Assembly: GCF_036588685.1 (NCBI RefSeq)
Contig: NC_086377.1
Coordinates: 74,220,283 to 74,284,282 of the forward strand
Source of the DNA: Mytilus trossulus
Taxonomy: Eukaryota > Mollusca > Bivalvia > Mytilida > Mytilidae
Direction of reading: 5' to 3'
Length of the DNA: 64,000 nt
Shown: piece after piece, positions 11,130 to 21,319 of the stretch
How positions within the stretch are numbered: the stretch's first letter is position 1
Layout: every line of letters begins with the position of its first letter
Position numbers and translations under genes: made by a program
The notes under the pieces: generated by a model
The model's input: only the letters and a program-made list of their open reading frames with translations
What the model was told of the DNA's origin: nothing
Database searches by the model: none

Positions 11130-14100
11130 TAGTGAATGCTTGGTATCAAGTGTGTTGGTAAAGTATAAGATTGTAGTTGTGTTGGTAGTGTATGATGTGT
11201 TGCTGGAGTAGGATTAGATCATAGCTTTGTTAGTAGTGTATAATTGGTGTAAGGTATGTTGGTTGAATGTGATTAGATAGGAGTTATGATGGTAAGGTTT
11301 GATTGGATGGTTGATGTGTTGGTAGTGTATTTTTGGAGTTAGATGTGTAATTGGATTGATGTAGGGTGTGTTGGTACAGTATGATGAGATGGTAGTTGTG
11401 TCAGTAGTATATGATTGATGTAGGGTGTGTTGGTACAGTATGATGAGATGGTAGTTGTGTCAGTAGTATATGATTGATGTAGGGTGTGTTGGTGGAGTAT
11501 GATGGGATGGTAGTTGTGTCAGTAGTTTAGGATTGGTGTAGGGTGTGTTGGTGGAGTATGAGGAGATGGTCGTTGTGTCAGTAGTGTAGGATTGGTGTAG
11601 GGTGTGTTGGTGGAGTATGATGAGATGTTAGTTGTGTCAGTAGTTTAGGAATGATGTAGGGTGTGTTGGTGGAGTATGATGAGATGGTAGTTGTGTCAGT
11701 AGTATATGATTGATGTTAGGTGTGTTGGTAGAGTATGATGAGATGGTTGTTGTGTCAGTAGTTTAGGATTGATGTAGGGTGTATTTGGTAGAGTATGATG
11801 AGATGGTAGTTGTGTCAGTAGTTTAGGATTGATGTAGGGTGTGTTGGTGGAGTATGATGACATGGTTGATGTGCTGGTAGTGTATTATTGGTGTTAGATG
11901 TGTAATTGGAGTATAATTAGATGGTTGATGTGCTGGTAGGGTTTTATTGGACTTAGATGTGTAATTGGAGTATAATTAGATGTTTTGATGAGCTGGTAGT
12001 GTATTATTGGAGTTAGTTATCAAAGGTACCAGGATTATAATTTACTACATCATATGCTACTGACACACCTACCACCAATCCTACACTACTGATACAATTA
12101 CATGTGTAATTGGAGTATAATTAGATGGTTGATGAGCTGGTAGTGTATTATTGGTGTCAGAAGTGTAGGATTGGTGGAGTATGATGAGATGGTAGTTGAA
12201 TCAGTAATGTATGATTGGTGTTAGGTGTGTTGGTGGAGTATGATGAGATGGTAGTTGTGTCAGTAATGTACGATTGGTGTTAGGTGTGTTGGTGGAGTAT
12301 GATGAGATGGTAGTTGTGCCAGTAGTGTATGATTGGTGTTAGGTGTGTTGGTGGAATATGATGAGATGGTAGTTGTGTCAGTAGTGTATGATTGGTGTTA
12401 GGTGTGTAGGTGGAGTATGATGAGATGGTAGTTGTGTCAGTAGTGTATGATTGGTGTTAGGTGATGTATGATGAGATGGTAGTTGTGTCAGTAGTGTATG
12501 ATTGGTGTTAGGTGTGTAGGTGGAGTATGATGAGATGGTAGTTGTGTCAGTAGTGTATGATTGGTGTTAGGTGTGTAGGTGGAGTATGATGAGATGGTAG
12601 TTGTGTCAGTAGTGTAGGATTGGTGTTAGGTGTGTTGGTGGAGTATGATGAGATGGTAGTTGTGTCAGTAGTGTATGATTGGTGTTAGGTGTGTAGGTGG
12701 AGTATGATGAGATGGTAGTTGTGTCAGTAGTGTATGATTGGTGTTAGGTGATGTATGATGAGATGGTAGTTGTGTCAGTAGTGTATGATTGGTGTTAGGT
12801 GTGTTGGTGGAGTATGATGACATGGTAGTTGTGTCAGTAGTGTATGATTGGTGTAAGTGTGTTGGTGGAGTATGATGAGATGGTAGTTATATCAGTAGTG
12901 TAGGATTGGTGTTAGGTGTGTTGGTGATGTATGATGAGATGGCAATTGTGTCAGTACTGAGGGATTGGTGTGAGGTGTGTTGGTGATGTATGATGAGATG
13001 TGTAGGTTGGTAGTGTATGGTTGGTGTAAGGTGTGTTGGTAGAATGTGATTAGATGGTAGTTGTGTCAGTAGTGTATGATTGGTGTTAGGTGTGTAGGTG
13101 GAGTATGATGAGATGGTAGTTGTGTCAGTAGTGTATGATTGGTGTTAGGTGATGTATGATGAGATGGTAGTTGTGTCAGTAGTGTATGATTGGTGTTAGG
13201 TGTGTAGGTGGAGTATGATGAGATGGTAGTTGTGTCAGTAGTGTAGGATTGGTGTTAGGTGTGTTGGTGGAGTATGATGAGATGGTAGTTGTGTCAGTAA
13301 TGTATGATTGGTGTTAGGTGATGTATGATGAGATGGTAGTTGTGTCAGTAGTGTAGGATTGGTGTTAGGTGTGTTGGTGGAGTATGATGAGATGGTAGTT
13401 GTGTCAGTAATGTATGATTGGTGTTAGGTGATGTATGATGAGATGGTAGTTGTGTCAGTAGTGTAGGGTTGGTGTTAGGTGTGTTGGTGGAGTATGATGA
13501 GATGGTAGTTGTGTCAGTAATGTATGATTGGTGTTAGGTGTGTTGGTAGAGTATGATGAGATGGTAGTTGTGTCAGTAATGTAGGATTGGTGTTAGGTGT
13601 GTTGGTGATGTATGATGAGATGGCAATTGTGTCAGTACTGAGGGATTGGTGTGAGGTGTGTTGGTGATGTATGATGAGATGGTAGTTGTGTCAGTAGTGT
13701 ATGATTGGTGTTAAGTGTGTTGGCAGATTATGATGAGATGGTTGTTGTGTCAGTAGTATATGATTGATATAGGGTGTGTTTGTAGAGTATGATGAGATGG
13801 TTGTTGTGTCAGTATTTAGGATTGGTGTAGGGTGTGTTGGTAGAGTTTGATGAGATTGAAGTTGTGTCAGTATTTAGGATTGGTGTAAGGTTAGTGGTAG
13901 AAGTGTAATTGAACTATGATTAGATGGTTGATGTGCTGGTAGTGTATTTTTTTAGTTAGATGTGTAATTGGAGTATGATTAGATGGTTGATGTGTTGGTA
14001 GTGTATAATTGGTGTTAGATGTGTAATTAAATTGATGTAGGGTGTGTTGGTACAGTATGATGAGATTGTAGTTGTGTCAGTAGTATATGATTGATGTAGG

Positions 14101-14164
14101 GTGTGTTGGAAGAGTTTGATGAGATGGTAGTTGTGTCAGTAGTTTAGGATTGATGTAGGGTGTG
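11130..14164. repeat. 59-bp minisatellite, about 50 copies, G+T-rich plus strand
   Basis: The commonest unit joins GTGTGTTGGTGGAGTATGAT, GAGATGGTAGTTGTGTCAGT and AGTGTATGATTGGTGTTAG, 59 bp in all, although shortened units with GTGATGTATGATGAG occur repeatedly (for example 12461, 12743, 13150, 13318). The edges are more diverged than the centre. The plus strand contains very little C. A short segment at about 12050-12105 is inverted. The array lies inside the 7.8-kb intron between the exons at 9873 and 17746. Confidence 0.95.
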
Positions 14165-14262
14165 TGTAGGGATGATTCCAGGTGTTTTCAAATCGGTCCC
14201 TTGAACATCAAATTGGGAATTTTTATCCCAATTGGGAATTTTTTATGCATAAAATCTATGAC
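14165..14262 (-). mobile_element. terminal fragment of CAGGGATGATTCC-type transposon
   Basis: The text GGGATGATTCCAGGTGTTTT and ATTGGGAATTTTTATCCC is the reverse complement of the right end of the element at 43277-46160. Only this one end is present here, so the copy is truncated. Confidence 0.65.
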
Positions 14263-14309
14263 GAAATAATATCATTTTGCTGTAAAAATGGAAAATGTTG
14301 TAATACATG

Positions 14310-15985
14310 AATACTATTGCACATGATGCACTATCATCTTTACTTAACTTTGGTAAACGAGGCCTATTAGAAAAAATATTGAATAATAATTTCAATATAC
14401 ATAGTATGTCCTTATTATCTACAAAATTTCATGAAATTCTGTTGTGTGTTTTCAGAGGAGTTGCGATGACAAACTGTTGCAGAAGTACATTGAAGCAAAT
14501 AAGTTCAAAGGGGCATAACTTCTATAGAAAAAAAATTGAACCGATATTTCCTGTCGATATGTCCTTATTATCTGAAAAGGTTTCGTGAAATTCTGTTGTG
14601 TGGTTTGAGAGGAGTTGCGATGACAAACTGTTGCAGTAGTACATTAAAGTAAATAAGTTCAAAGGGGTGTAACTCCTAGAAAAAAAATTGAATAGCAATT
14701 TCTAGTCGATATGCACAACTACATAGTGTGTCCTTATTATCTGAAAAGGTTTTGTGAAATTCTGTTTTGTGGTTTGAGAGGAGTTGCGATGACAAACTGT
14801 TGCAGAAGTACATTATAGTAAATAAGTTTAAAGGGTCGTAACTCCTAGAAAAAAATTGAATCACAATTTCCCGTCGATATGCACAACTACATAGTATGTC
14901 CTTATTATCTGAAAAGGTTTCGTGAAATTCTGTTGTGTGGTTTGAGAGGAGTTGCGATGACATACTGTTGCAGTAGTACATTAAAGCAAATAAGTTCAAA
15001 GGGTCGTAACTCCTAGAAAAAAATTGAATCACAATTTCCCGTCGATATGCACAACTACATAGTATGTCCTTATTATCTGAAAAGGTTTCGTGAAATTCTG
15101 TTGTGTGGTTTGAGAGGAGTTGCGATGACAAACTGTTGCAGTAGTACATTAAAGTAAATAAGTTCAAAGGGGTGCAACTCCTAGAAAAAAAAATTGAATC
15201 GCAATTTCCCGTCGATATGCACAACTACATAGTATGTCCTTATTATCTGAAAAGGTTTCGTGAAATTCTGTTGTGTGGTTTGAGAGGAGTTGTGATGACA
15301 AACTGTTGCAGTAGTACATTAAAGTAAATAAGTTCAAAGGCGTGTAACTCCTAGAAAAAAAATCGAATCGCAATTTCCCGTCGATATGCACAACTACATA
15401 GTATGTCCTTATTATCTGAAAAGGTTTCGTGAAATTCTGTTGTGTGGTTTGAGAGGAGTTGCGTTTACAAACTGTTGCAGTAGTACATTAAAGTAAATAA
15501 GTTCAAAGGGGCGTAACTCCTAGAAAAAAAATTGAATCGCAATTTCCAGTCGATATGCACAACTACATAGTATGTCCTTATTATCTGAAAAGGTTTCGTA
15601 AAATTCTGTTGTGTGGTTTGAGAGGAGTTGCGATGACAAACTGTTGCAGTAGTACATTAAAGTAAATAAGTTCAAAGGGGCGTAACTCCTAGAAAAAAAA
15701 TTGAATCACAATTCCCGTCGATATGCACAATTACATTGTATGTCCTTATTATCTGAAAAGGTTTCGTGAAATTCTGTTTTGTGGTTTGAGAGGAGTTGTG
15801 ATGACAAACTGTTGCAGTAGTACATTAAAGTAAATTAGTTCAAAGGGGTGTAACTCCTAGAAAAAAAATTGAATCGCAATTTCCTGTCGATATGCACAAC
15901 TACATAGTATGTCCTTATTATCTGAAAAGGTTTCGTGAAATTCTGTTGTGTGGTTTGAGAGGAGTTGTGATGACAAGAAACAGGA
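14310..15985. repeat. 169-bp tandem repeat, about ten copies
   Basis: The anchor AGTATGTCCTTATTATCTGA occurs at 15062, 15231, 15400 and 15569, exactly 169 bp apart. Units also share TTGAGAGGAGTTGCGATGAC and GTCGATATGCACAACTAC. The minus-strand ORFs here (14676-15224, 15164-15391) are translations of the repeat and not genes. The period matches that of the unrelated array at 3505-4180. Confidence 0.95.
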
Positions 15986-16022
15986 CTGACGGACGGACGG
16001 ACTGACAGACGGACGGACGGAT

Positions 16023-16055
<33 letters not shown>

Positions 16056-16080
16056 TCGTTGCATGGGGTATAAATATAGT
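15986..16080. repeat. GGAC microsatellite and terminal hairpin
   Basis: GACGGACGGACGGACTGACA continues as GGAC-rich DNA to about 16028. TTATACCCTCCGCAAC, TTC, GTTGCATGGGGTATAA then forms a hairpin (about 16038-16074). This tail follows directly on the 169-bp array and looks like the end of the repeat family that seeded it. Confidence 0.7.
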
Positions 16081-16139
16081 TGACCTATTGTATATACATT
16101 GTGTAGTATTAGAAAAAAGACCAAAACTCAAAAACTTAA

Positions 16140-16345
16140 CTTTTCGTTCATTTTTTTATATAAATAAGGCAGTTAGTTTTCTCGTTTGAATTGTTTTACA
16201 TTGTCTTATCGGGGCCTTTTATAGCTGACTATTCAGTATGGGCTTTGCTCATTGTTGAAGGCCGTGTCATTTTGGTCTGTTGTGGACAGTTGTTTCATTG
16301 GCAATCATACCACATCTTCTTTTTTATATTTGACCATTCAACCAT
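16140..16345 (+). repeat. mussel-type dispersed repeat, GCTCATTGTTGAAGGCCGT family
   Basis: The recurring order is TTTTATAGCTGACTAT, GGGCTTTGCTCATTGTTGAA and GTTTCATTGGCAATCATACC. Other plus-strand copies are at about 34585, 38990 and 55240; minus-strand copies at about 29600, 30890, 54490, 57640, 60745 and 62283. Confidence 0.85.
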
Positions 16346-16910
16346 GAAAATGTGGTCAAGGTCAATTGACACCTGCCAGCTAGACATGTACACTTTATAA
16401 TCATTCCATACACCAAATATAGTAGACCTATTACATACAGTATAAGAAAAACAGACCAAAACACAAACACTTAACTATAACCACTGAACCATGAAAATGA
16501 GGTCAAGGTCAGATGACACCTGCCAGTTGGACATGTACACCTTACAGTCCTTCCAATAGTATCTGAGATATGGACTTGTCCACCTGCTGAATGTTCACTG
16601 ATCCATGAAATGAGGTCGAGGTCAAGTGAAAACTGTCTGACGGGCATGAGGACCTTGCAAGGTACGCACATAACAAATATAGTTATACTATTACTTATAA
16701 AAGAGAATTTAAATTACAAAATAAGTTTTTTTCAAGTAGTCACTGAATCATGAAAATGAGGTCAAGGACATTGGAAATGTGACTGGCTGAAACTTCGTAA
16801 AATGAGGCATCCATATACAAAGTATGAAGCATCCAGGTCTACCACCTTCTAAAATATAAAGCTTTTAAGAAGTTAGCTAACGCCGCAGCCACTGCTTGAT
16901 CACTATTCCT
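16346..16910 (+). repeat. mussel-type dispersed repeat, CCATGAAAATGAGGTCAAGG family (copy 2)
   Basis: It has the same phrase order as at 4181-4765: CCATGAAAATGAGGTCAAGG, GACATGTACACCTTACA, TTGCAAGGTACGCACATA and AAGTATGAAGCATCCAGGTC. Confidence 0.8.
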
Positions 16911-16965
16911 ATGCCGAGCTTTCTGAGATTAAAGTCAAAAGCTCGACAAAAACAATCAGTTTTAA

Positions 16966-17459
16966 GGGGGCTCGCGGGTCTGAATCATTTGTTTAATTTT
17001 TTAAAAAATGTGGTCACCATTCATTTACGCTCACAATCTGCCTTCGAAAGAAGCATACATTTTTCTTAATGTCCTTTTTTCTGTTGACCTAATAGGGGAA
17101 ATAGTTGTAATATCGAAATAAAAAAAGAACTAAATTACAGAAATCGCTTAAATTTTACAGTTAATTAGTTTATGTACAGCTTTTTCGAAAAAAAATAAAA
17201 AATATAGGTCACCGATGAGTTAAAAAAGATATTTCAAATTTAATGCCAAAAATGGCATTTTTGCACAAAAAAGAGATGATTTTGAGCTTTTCCAATGATA
17301 TCTACATTTTAAAAGTCACCCAAGGCCAACACCAATTGATTTATTGGAATGATTCTTGTACCATAATGATAAAGTAATAACTACTTAAGGTAATAAATAA
17401 AATTTGTAATGAAAAATTATTGTTTAATTTTTTTGAAAATCTTATACCCGTGAGCCTCC
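16966..17459. mobile_element. MITE with TTAA target duplication, 494 bp
   Basis: TTAA occurs at 16962-16965 and 17460-17463. Between them the ends are GGGGGCTCGCGGGTCTGAA and ATACCCGTGAGCCTCC, inverted repeats with 11 of 14 positions or better in common. TTAA duplications are the signature of piggyBac and Kolobok superfamilies. The interior is AT-rich and non-coding, so it is non-autonomous. Confidence 0.8.
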
Positions 17460-17559
17460 TTAAGAAAACTGTGTTCATTCATTAAGTGTATTAATAAAAA
17501 GGTTAGTCCCTCCATGTAAAAGTAACGCATAGATTGATTTCTTCATATTTAGTTTAACC

Positions 17560-17725
17560 TGTTTATTATACAGGTATTTCATCATAAACTTAAAAGTTGT
17601 ACTTTATTATATTTTATCTGCAGCTGTTTACTCTCAACTATTGTATTTGTATTTATATTGTAATTGTACTTTCTCTGTTGACTTGTATTTAGTTTTTAGA
17701 GAATAAAATATCTATCTATCTAATA
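17560..17725 (+). mobile_element. probable 3' end of a retroelement
   Basis: The stretch ends TTTTTAGAGAATAAAATATC followed by a TATC tetranucleotide run. A polyadenylation-like AATAAA with a short simple tail is typical for 3' fragments of non-LTR elements. There is no coding part. Confidence 0.4.
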
Positions 17726-17745
17726 AGAATAAAACTGAATGTTAC

Positions 17746-17847
17746 CTCCAATGTTTTCACCCAAGGACTGCATCCTTGATCTATTAAACATTTTGTTACA
17801 TCAATCTGTCTATACTCAGCAGCATAATGTAAAGCTGTTCGTCCATA
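17746..17847 (-). CDS. ankyrin gene, exon encoding ankyrin repeat 4
   Basis: The minus strand has TTGTTATAG before 17847 and GTAACATTC after 17746. The 102-nt exon encodes 34 residues: YGRTALHYAAEYRQIDVTK then CLIDQGCSPWVKTLE. GRTALHYAAEYRQIDVTKCL matches the ankyrin consensus G-TPLH-AA--G---V--LL. It is more diverged than the three 99-nt exons upstream and is not part of their 890-bp duplication. Confidence 0.9.
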
Positions 17848-18619
17848 CTATAACAATATAAAAATATAAACATGTTAATGGTGTGTGATAACAAAATCAT
17901 GAGAGGAGTCAAACAATTTACCAAATGTAAGAAAAATAACATCAGGTAAGAATATATCCAATTATATTTGTGTATAAACTATTAAATGGTAGATTAAGAT
18001 ATATAAATTCAATGTATATTTTTTCTGGTTCAGTGAAACAAAGCAGGTAAAAAAATAGTAAACTCTTAATTATATAAGTGTTACAAGTCAAATAATAGCA
18101 ACCCTCACTTTATATAAGTCTCACAAGTATTTGTTGTCCATTTGACATGTATGATAAACAACATGATTTTATGTTGATTCAGTAGAATGATCAAAGTTGA
18201 AAAAAAAAACTTTTTTTCAAGAAACATCAAAACTAGTTATATTTTCTGATTCAGTACGAAGAGACAAGAAAAATAAGACCCCACTTTATATAATTCTGTC
18301 AAGCATTTGTTATTTTTAAAAGATGTTTTACATAAGATCTGTAGAGTTAACATTATCTGACTAAAGATGTTTACACAACTTGTTCTCATCAACTTCTCAT
18401 TAAAATCGGATGTTTACAAAATAATTTTTTGTCAGGAAACAAAATAAAACCTAAACTATCTGATTCAGTTCTGTGTTACGAATAAAATGAGACCCCACTT
18501 TATATAATTCTAACAAATATTTGTTGTCCATTAAACCTGTCTGATTAACAACATGATTTTGTGTAGATTCTGTATAAAGTTGTGTTTTGTCAGAGTAAGG
18601 TGATTATATCTATCATTAC

Positions 18620-18718
18620 CCTGTCTGTAACTTCTAACTGACTGCCGTGAGTGACTAGGTAAGTCACCACCTCCAGGTGTCCTCCCCGAGCCGCCCACAT
18701 TAATGGTGTCCTTCCATA
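18620..18718 (-). CDS. ankyrin gene, exon encoding ankyrin repeat 3
   Basis: It is preceded by GATATTACAG and followed by GTAATGATAG on the minus strand. The 99 nt encode YGRTPLMWAARGGHLEVVT then YLVTHGSQLEVTDR, one complete 33-residue ankyrin repeat in phase 0. It differs from its two sister exons mainly at WAARGG against LAAEGG. Adding or losing it leaves the reading frame intact. Confidence 0.95.
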
Positions 18719-19511
18719 CTGTAATATCAACATATAACAGACATCAAAACTTGTGTCATAAACTGGACAATGTTGTGTAATAAATATAAACAAAATATAT
18801 ATCACATGAATCAGTGGTCAAAACTGAATAAAATGACCAGTCACACTTTTATTTCTATTCTACATAAACAACAAATAAACAACATGTTTTATTGTGAGAT
18901 GTCAGAACTTCCATCAGAACTGTCAGGTTAAAAAAAATACTTTTTTCTAGAAACATAAACAATATTTATATCAATGGACTCAAGTGGACAAGACATTTAA
19001 AATGAGACCCCACTTTATATAATTCTATCAAATATTTGTTGTCCATTAAACCTGTCTGATTAACAATGATTAAGAAGAATGACTAAAGTGAGAAAAAAAA
19101 AACTTTTTTTCAAGAAACATTAAAACGAGTAATATTTTCTGATTCAGTACGAAGAGACAAGAAAAATAAGACCCTACTTTATATAATTCTGTCAAGTATT
19201 TGTTAATATTAAAAGGCATTTTACATTAAATCTGTAAAATTAACATTATCTGACTAAAGATGTTAACACAACTTGTTCTCTTTAACTTCTCATTAAAATC
19301 AGATCTTAAAAAATCATTTTTCGTCAGGAAACAAAATAAAACCTCAACTATCTGATTCAGTTCTGTGTTACGAATAAAATGAGACCCCACTTTATATAAT
19401 TCTAACAAATATTTGTTGTCCATTAAATCTGTCTGATTAACAACATAATTTTGTGTAGATTCTGTATAAAGTGATGTTTGGTCAGAGTAAGGTGATTATA
19501 TCTATCATTAC

Positions 19512-19610
19512 CAAGGATGTAGCTTCTAACTGACTGCCGTGAGTGACTAGGTAAGTCACCACTTCCAGGTGTCCTCCCTCAGCCGCCAACATTAATGGTG
19601 TCCATCCATC
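19512..19610 (-). CDS. ankyrin gene, exon encoding ankyrin repeat 2
   Basis: The acceptor is GATATTACAG before 19610 and the donor is GTAATGATAG after 19512. It encodes DGWTPLMLAAEGGHLEVVT then YLVTHGSQLEATSL, 33 residues. The changed positions relative to its sisters (DGW for YGR or YER, ATSL for VTDR) fall in the beta-hairpin and loop, which are the variable binding surface in ankyrin repeats. Confidence 0.95.
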
Positions 19611-20401
19611 CTGTAATATCAACATATAACAGACATCAAAACTTGTGTCATAAACTAGACAATGTTGTGTAATAAATATAAACAAAATATATATCACATG
19701 AATCAGTGGTCAAAACTGAATAAAATGACCAGTCACACTTGTATTTATATTCTAAATAAACAACAAATAAACAACATGTTTTATTGTGAGATGCCAGAGC
19801 TTCCATCAAAACTGTCAGGTTAAAAAAAAACTTTATTCAAGAAACATAAACAATATTTATATCAATGGACTCAGCTGGACAAGACAATAAAAATGAGACC
19901 CCACTTTATATAATTCTAACAAATATTTGTTGTCCATTAAATCTGTCTGATTAACAATGATTACGTAGAATGATGAAAGTTAAAAAAAAAAACTTTTTTC
20001 AAGAAACATTAAAACGAGTTATATTTTCTGATTCAGTACGAAAAGACAAGAAAAATAAGACCCCACTTTATATAATTCTGTCGAGTATTTGTTATTTTTA
20101 AAAGATGTTTTACATTAGATCTGTAGAATTAACATTATCTGACTAAAGATGTTAACACAACTTGTTCTCTTTAACTTTTCATTAAAATCAGATGTTTACA
20201 AAATAATTTTTTGTCAAGAAACAAAATAAAACCTTAACTATCTGATTCAGTTCTGTGTTACGAATAAAATGAGACCCCACTTTATATAATTCTAACAAAT
20301 ATTTGTTGTCCATTAAACCTGTCTGATTAACAACATGATTTTGTGTAGATTCTGTATAAAGTGATGTTTGGTCAGAGTAAGGTTATTATATCTATTATTA
20401 C

Positions 20402-20500
20402 CCTGTCTGTAACTTCTAACTGACTGCCGTGAGTGACTAGGAAAGTCACCACTTCCAGGTGTCCTCCCTCAGCCGCCAACATTAATGGTGTCCTTTCATA
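20402..20500 (-). CDS. ankyrin gene, exon encoding ankyrin repeat 1
   Basis: The acceptor is GATATTACAG before 20500 and the donor is GTAATAATAG after 20402. It encodes YERTPLMLAAEGGHLEVVT then FLVTHGSQLEVTDR, 33 residues, phase 0. In the spliced product it follows the SDRI end of the capping exon, giving SDRI|YERTPLML, the expected register between adjacent ankyrin repeats. Confidence 0.95.
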
Positions 20501-21319
20501 CTGTAATATCAACATATAACAGACATCAAAACTTGTGTCATAAACTGGACAATGTTGTGTAATAAATATAAACAAAATATATATCACATGAATCAGTGGT
20601 CAAAACTGAATAAAATGACCAGTCACACTTGTATTTATATTCTACATAAACAACAAATAAACAACATGTTTTATTGTAAGATGTCAGGACTTCCATCAGA
20701 ACTGTCAAGTTAAAAACAAAACTTTTTTTCTAGAAACACAAACAATATTTATATCAATGGATTCAGCTGGACAAGACAATTAAAATGAGACCCCACTTTA
20801 TATAATTCTATCAAATATTTGTTGTCCATTAAATCTGTCTGTTTAACAATGATTACGTAGAATGATCAACAGTTTTTAAAAAAAAAAAAATTCAAGAAAC
20901 ATTAAAATGAGTTATATTTTCTGATTCAGTGCGAAGAGACAAGAAAAATGAGACCCCACTTTATATAATTCTGTCAAGTATTTGTTATTTTTAAAAGATG
21001 TTTTACATTAAATCTGTAGAATTAACATTATCTGACTAAAGATGTTAACACAACTTGTTCTCATCAACTTCTCATTAAAATCAGATGTTTACAAAATAAT
21101 TTTTCATCAGGAAACAAAATAAAACCTTAACTATCTGATTCAGTTCTGTGTTACAAATAAAATGAGACCCCACTTTATATAATTCTAACAAATATGTGTT
21201 GTCCATTAAACCTGTCTGATTAACAGTATTTTGTGTCTATTCAAAATAATGATCAAAGCTTAGAAAATATTTAGTGGTATTTCCGTGTAAAATGTTGGGT
21301 GTCTACCAGCTGCTTCATA

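Larger units (their letters stand above)
18180..21260. repeat. about 890-bp tandem segmental duplication carrying ankyrin exons, about 3.5 copies
   Basis: The exon positions 18620, 19512 and 20402 are 892 and 890 bp apart. Intron text is repeated in step: CTGATTCAGTTCTGTGTTAC occurs near 18458, 19344, 20238 and 21136, and ATCAGTGGTCAAAACTGAAT near 18810, 19702 and 20592. Partial exon-less units form both edges. Copies are closely similar throughout, introns included, so the duplications are fairly recent or have been homogenised. Confidence 0.95.

Noticed and set aside
14676..15391. 182- and 75-codon minus-strand ORFs (SRSYDPLNLF repeats)
   Set aside because: They are translations of the 169-bp tandem repeat; they end with the array and have no independent support.
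18590..20587. Three 71-codon ORFs beginning MIYILFIFITQH as separate small ankyrin proteins
   Set aside because: The N- and C-terminal parts are translated intron. AG and GT borders delimit exactly 99 nt in each, so they are exons of one gene.
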